Positions 58,887 to 64,000 of a stretch of DNA of 64,000 nt are shown here, in pieces (positions within the stretch are counted from its first letter, which is position 1; each line of letters begins with the position of its first letter). Source of the stretch: Ephemerocybe angulata. Taxonomy: Eukaryota; Basidiomycota; Agaricomycetes; Agaricales; Psathyrellaceae. The stretch is taken from NCBI GenBank assembly GCA_013368325.1, contig JAACJK010000002.1, positions 682,001-746,000 of the forward strand, read 5' to 3'. Under the pieces are notes generated by a model. It was not told the origin of the DNA, made no database searches, and was given only the letters and a program-made list of their open reading frames with translations. Made by a program: the position numbers and the translations under genes.

Positions 58887-59806
58887 GGTGAATCGGTGGC
58901 CACTTGTGAGTGGATGGCGGTGGAAGGGAGCGGTGGTTGGTCCTGATTTTTTGCGATGGAAAAAGTCCCGGGCTTTATAGGTGCCAAATAGGTCAAAAAT
59001 AGGTGCTACGAGCCGTGTGTATGTAGCGTCGTCATGGACTGTCATGGACCGTCCCTTGATCGGCGCGCATGGGCATCATCAAGGTTCGATGCGTGATGCG
59101 AAACCCTTAGCCGTTGGTCTTTTTTAAGTTGTAGGGCCTTGCCATTCATCGTCCTTGTTTGAATGTACATCGGCCTACCATGCCACTCAACGCCGAATGT
59201 ATTTGAGTTTGAGCTCTGGCGTTATGAGAGGGCAGGAGTTCAAGCAGGGAGTCGAGCCAGGTGCCGCCCACATGCCGCATTCTCTGTGTTTCCATCAGCA
59301 CAGCTGCAATTTGTTCCAAGAGCACCCGAAGCAAGAATCAGCGTGCCACACGTTGGCCACACCGCGTCTAATCCTGTCTAATCTAACTGAGATGAGATTG
59401 GTATCTGCTAGCTGCATACAAGTAAAAGCGTTCGTCCATCATATAAAGTTTCAACCGATCATGATTGGGCCTTATTTGTGGGAAATCGGAGACCCTGAAA
59501 TCTCAAAGCTCGAGTAGGAAGAGATGGAGGCGACGAAGCGCTTGCTTCTCCTTCAATTATAATTACTGCCAAGTGTACCAATCCTTCGATTGGCATTACT
59601 AAATCCCCAACCCCTAAAGAATAGTATATGAGAAGCGATGGAAACTGCAGCGCACTATCATCGTCACTTCCTCAAAGAGAGTTTCCTAGATAGTCACCTT
59701 ATCTTTTTCAACGTTGGAGGCCGAGAGAAGAGCTTGTATAGCATAATAGCGAAGCAAGAAATAAATAGATGGATAAGAGTGTGAGCAAATACAAAAACAA
59801 TAGAAT
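58887..59806. other. Intergenic region
   Basis: Promoter of the secreted protein gene, then the 3' side of kinase C. About 25 bp after the kinase C stop resemble the sequence after the kinase B stop. No gene recognised. Confidence 0.6.
58973..58979 (-). promoter_or_regulatory. TATA box of the secreted ubiquitin-like gene
   Basis: Minus-strand CTATAAAGCC, about 90 bp before the start codon at 58886. Confidence 0.6.
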
Positions 59807-62252
59807 CTACAGATCACGGCGCGGTCGCTTGTGGGGTGCACTGTTTTCCTCCGAGGCGCGTTTGAGGCCGCGAGGCGCCGGTTGAGTTTCATGGCTGGGA
59901 TCGACCGAGGAAGGCGCTGGCACGGTAGGCGTGGGATCGCTCTTGGCACGGAGGTCCTCTTCCTCTATCTGCAGGAGCGCGACCCGGAACATCTCGTCGA
60001 GGCGTGCGTAGTGAACGTCGACTTTGTCGGTGAGTTCCTTCAATTGTCGATCCCGTTCCTCTAGGCTGATATCCGCATATTGAAGGTCGGATTTCACCAC
60101 GGCTACCTCCTTGATAAAATCGCAGAATGCACGATAGAGCGTCTTGCATGCTTCACCATAGAAGGAGGGGACGGAGATGGCGCGGCAGGGTCCTCGGAGG
60201 AAATTTTCTTTGATCGTGGAGCTCATCCTATCTTTCAGCGATTCCCAATCCCTCATGAATATACGGGTTTTCTCCAAGAGTTTGCCAGGTTGAGAAAATT
60301 TGAAGATAAGATGGCAGAAGACGTAGAAGAAGGATTCCAGGTCATCGAGGTAATCGAGAGGGGGAGGAGGGTGCTCGCTTTCTGGATCTGAATCGCGAAG
60401 CGCAGATATCGATTGGTACATGCGTGTTCCCTGTAACGCATAATCAGGGTGAGACGCCAAAGAGGGAAGGTTGTAAAAGCTCACCTTGTTCCCATCCGGC
60501 TTAGTACTGGAAACACCTCGTTCGGCCCAGACGGCTAGGTCGAAGTCAATGAGCACGCTGCTGCGACTATGAGTCCCGCTGGTCTCTTTGAGGAGGATAT
60601 TATGCGCGGATATGTCTCTATGAAGAACCCGGCGTTTAAGGAGATCGCGGTGCGCTAGGATTAAGGGTAAGTCGGAGTCATTGTATGGGAGGTGGTCGAG
60701 GACCCACCTGCGATAGCGTCGCGAAACGCAGATACCAGCTGGTATCGGGACTCAAAGAACCAGACAGATGGCCCATAGAGTTCCAGCACGACCCTTGACT
60801 TGGTGCGATTGGGGAAGCCTCGGCGTTCGCAGTGTTCCGGGGAAAAAGTGTTCGTCTCCGCGCAGGAGACTTCGTGTGAGAGCATCTGAGCAACACCATC
60901 GAGGCCTCGAAAGCGTTCGAGGAAGACGCTCTCAGGTACTGTATCGTCCGTCCGCCACGTGTCCTTGATGAGGACACGCTTCCCGGTGACTGGGTGAGTA
61001 GCATACCAGCACACAGTCCCACGACCAACCGCCTCTGGGCGGCAGAAAGGGGCATCGTCCATCCCTAGGTCAAAGACGATAGGGTTCCCATCGCCGTCGA
61101 CGGTACTGAGAGTACCCGATGTTCTCCTCCTAGTCTTGGGGTCCGCCGACCACTGCACAGAAGTATCGAAACCCAAGATATCCTCGTATGCTGAGGTGAT
61201 GCCCAGAATGAGGCGAATGAACGTATGGGGGTCTTCATGAATGTTTATTGGTGGAGTAATGTATGTGCCACTCCGGTCGACGTGGACGAGACGGACGTGG
61301 CTCTCGGTAACAATGAGCGAGCGAACGAAGTTCCGATTGGGCTGGTGGCCAAAGATCTGTCTGAGGAGATATAAACCTCACAGTGGTCTCAGAAGAAGAG
61401 ATGAACTTACTCGCAGTGTGATACGGGGCCAGCTATTAGTTCCTCATCCTGTTTCCCAGAGAGCTCATCCTCGAGTCGAACGTGAATCACGGACGCGACC
61501 TCGGCGTACCCAATTCCTCCCAAGCCCTCCGGCGGCGCTTCGAACGAAGGTCCGGTTGCGCGGATAAATATTTCGAGTGCGTCTCCCTCCGGGTCCTCAG
61601 GAAAGCGGACAGAGGTTGCCGTCCGAGTGACGCCCGCTCCCCCTGCAATGGAGCAGCCCTCGATGATGTCTGATGCGACTACCATGACGGCATTAAAGAG
61701 GTCGTTGAAGGAACGCGGGCTCTTGGGTATCTTGGCCCACCTCCCATGCGCCCTTCGACTTCGCTTGTAGCCGGACGCCGTTAGGAAGCAGTCGATGTCT
61801 GAGTCCTGTAGTAGGCCGTGATACAGAGATGGAGCCCAAGTTGCATTCGCAACCAATACGGTCTTCTCCAACGGCTTCCTAAAATCATCTCGCCGCCTCG
61901 AATTCGAGTCGCTAGAAGCAGATGGCGATGCGATGAGCCCTGGAGTTGGACGCTTAGGCGGATGGTTGGCCCATGCTTCTGGTACGGGGACCGGTTGCAG
62001 CTGGTTTATCGTCTGTTTGGTAGGTTTTCGAGAAGCTCCTGAAGCGTTGCGGACTCTTGGTTTAACCATTCGTGCACGAGGCTTCGCGCTTCCAGGGGTC
62101 TTTGCAGGCGCAGGCTTTGCTCCAGGCTTCCGAGCAGCAGGCGGAGCAGGATTCAAAGGACCAACTACAGGGGCGACAGTTCCTGCGGCTGCCCGAGTTC
62201 GAGAACGCGTTTGGTAGCGATACGGGGGCTCTTGAGGGATGTTTAAAGCCAT
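59807..62252 (-). CDS. FunK1-type protein kinase C
   Basis: Exons 62252-61411, 61360-60708, 60654-60485 and 60430-59807 give 762 residues. The protein is a close paralogue of kinase B, inverted, with the same exon structure and the same N-terminal RYQTRSRTRAAAG motif. Kinase landmarks: RVLIKDTWR (ATP-site Lys), LHRDISAHNILL (catalytic loop), LIDFDLAVW (here DFD in the DFG position) and GTRMYQSI. The basic tail is HKRPRRDL. The ATG at 62252 is preferred because its upstream 50 bp and first codons match kinase B; the frame is open further upstream. It forms a head-to-head pair with kinase D, 220 bp apart. Substrates unknown. Confidence 0.9.
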
Positions 62253-62472
62253 AACAATGAAATAATTGAGACGTGGTGGTTGCAGTTCAAGAGCAGTACG
62301 GTGCCTCGGCGCCAACCTCCGGCTTTTCAAGTTGAGTTGCCGAAATTGATGCAACACAGGACCACGAGCCTTTGACCAATCACGGCTTGTTCCCATACCA
62401 CCACCATCGACCATTGTTCAATTTATTCTAGCTTTCCACCGCAACCTCTTCCCGCGTGCAACCCACAACAAA
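62253..62472. promoter_or_regulatory. Divergent promoter, FunK1 C and D
   Basis: A 220-bp spacer between head-to-head start codons. The kinase C side keeps about 50 bp in common with the kinase B side of the A/B spacer. Confidence 0.6.
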
Positions 62473-64000
62473 ATGCCAGCTTCACGCACGAAACGCTCTA
62501 CCACTCGCCCTCAGACTGTTTCTCAAACACTCACAGAGCCCCAACAAGCGAAGCACGTCACGAAATCAGCAAGGACCGAAGACGCGACTGCTGGAATACG
62601 CACAACTACTCGTCCTACCAAGCCCAAATTCCACCCGAAACAGAGAATCTACAGGAACACCGAGACCTCGAATCGTCTTCAGGGACCTCGGGCGAGGCCT
62701 TTCACTCGATCCCTTGCTGCCGCCCATCGTGCTCAGGAATGTGCCCCACCTGAGCCTCAGGTTACACCTTCTGCACCCGTGGCCACTACCCCTCCCAAGC
62801 CTGACTCTCATCGCGGGAGTTTGAGATCCGACACACCACTGGAAACCCTCGAGAACGCATCTGCTGTCGTCGACGAGGCTCAGGATATCCGGGACAAACT
62901 TGCAGAGCAACGAAGAGCGGCACTCTCTGACCTCGGTAAACTTCCTACTGTCGGCGACTCCGCACTCGACGAACTGTACAGAGATATTGTCTCTGAGAGG
63001 AGGATCGGCGCCTTTCTCGCCAAATCGACGCTGTATGACCTCGAACGACAGGTTTGGGTGGATATCCCAAGCGGGACCGAAGACAAAACAAACTTGACGC
63101 CCGTTTTCGTGCGCGTCATCAAGGCGATAATAGACGAACTGGGGCACTCTAAAAGTACTCGGGAGATCGTCGATGCCCGCAACACCAAGTTCTGGCATCT
63201 CGATGACCGCACACAGTCTTCCAACCCGTGCATGGCCATCAAGGCTGCTGGACCGTCGTTCTCGCTGCCCCATGGAGGCAATGGCGTTGGCTTTGACAAC
63301 GCAGCCTCCGTCTTCGACGTGAAGCGAGATGCTGACGTGTGCGAGGACGACGCCGACCAACTGGCCGTCTATAACAGGTAAGCCTCCCAGATATCCGCCC
63401 TATCTCGTCATCTAGAAGTTAACGGGTCTCGCAGACAGCTATTCTTCCACCAACTGAATCGAGTCTTCTCTCGATCTCTCCTTTTTACTGAGACCCGTGT
63501 TCGCCTAGTTCACTGCGACCGCAGTGGGGGGTACAAGACAGCCTGGCTCAATGTCCACGATCACCCACGCACATTCATCCGCCTCATCCTTGGTCTCTCC
63601 TCACCGAGAGAATCAGCGCTCGGCCTCGACACCAGCGTTCAATGGACCATTAAGAATGGTGCGAAAGTTGCTGGGACAATCACTACGCTCGACGCCTCCG
63701 GGAAGAAGGTCAAGCACCAGCTGATGATGGGTGTGCCGTACTTCGTGAAACATTCCGTGCGAGGTTCGGGGACGGTCTGCTGGCTCGCGAAAGACAAGGC
63801 CGGGAGGCGTATTCTCATTAAGGATGCTTGGCGAACCGACGCTCAGGTGCCCGAGTACACCTTTCTGGAACACGCGAAAGGGGTGGCAGGCGTCGCTCAG
63901 GTATTGGCGACGGAGGATGACCGTGTTCAGACGAAGACGCACCGTCCCGGCGGCTTCGACTTTGCCTCGCCTGACTTCTACAACCGCACCATGTGCCGAG
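62473..64000 (+). CDS. FunK1-type protein kinase D (cut by window end)
   Basis: Exon 1 is 62473-63377. Exon 2 starts at 63435 and is still open at position 64000, giving the first ~490 residues. The N-terminus is basic and Thr/Pro-rich. The conserved FunK1 blocks follow: QLFFHQLNRVFSRSL, FIRLILGLSS, SVQWTI, GSGTVCWL and RILIKDAWR (ATP-site Lys). The catalytic loop lies beyond the window. The first intron is phase 2 at the same place as in kinases A-C. It lacks the WAPSLYH block seen in A, B and C and is more diverged from them. Confidence 0.88.

Overview
The window looks like nuclear DNA of a basidiomycete fungus, most likely an agaricomycete. The genes have many short spliceosomal introns (about 50-65 nt) with GTRNGT donors, CTRAC-like branch points and YAG acceptors. 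The content also fits: four fungal-specific FunK1-type kinases, a multi-exon laccase, small secreted proteins, a paralogous MYND-finger family, and eukaryotic housekeeping genes (VPS28, a PFF1-type vacuolar M28 protease, a Cdc4/FBXW7-like F-box WD40 protein). I assembled all exon structures by hand from splice signals, reading-frame continuity and paralogue comparison. There is no transcript evidence behind them.

Layout. Positions 1-8785 and 10002-18785 are near-identical copies of one segment (offset 10,001, then 10,000 after a one-base homopolymer difference near 3300). Each copy holds a decayed ~90-nt repeat array, an intron-dense unit of unknown coding value, a promoter-proximal repeat, and the 5' part of the Cdc4-like gene. 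Copy 1 truncates that gene after the F-box. Copy 2 runs into the intact gene (17709-21350). From 21998 to 30347 three MYND genes lie head-to-tail on the minus strand. A fourth member sits at 48679-50817 on the plus strand. From 30348 to 35018 the DNA is gene-poor, with one possible cysteine-rich mini-gene. Then follow an F-box gene (35019-36695), a small secreted protein and a laccase transcribed divergently (37404-40473), and a divergent FunK1 pair (41143-46836). Next come an unknown single-exon gene, the fourth MYND gene, a probable mitochondrial protein, VPS28, the PFF1-like protease and a secreted protein with a ubiquitin-like tail. A second divergent FunK1 pair (59807-64000) is cut by the window end.

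How the parts relate. The two FunK1 pairs have the same head-to-head geometry, and their inner members (44369-46836 and 59807-62252) are close inverted paralogues. The three clustered MYND genes share an 11-base inverted repeat 150-161 bp before the start codon. A ~0.7 kb segment upstream of the Cdc4-like gene recurs, in the same orientation relative to the gene, upstream of the middle MYND gene. The housekeeping block 51500-57689 is compact. The surrounding accessory regions carry duplicated, lineage-type families. The strongest candidates for something new are the 10-kb duplication, the shared upstream segment, the MYND promoter element, the duplicated FunK1 pairs and the secreted ubiquitin-like protein.
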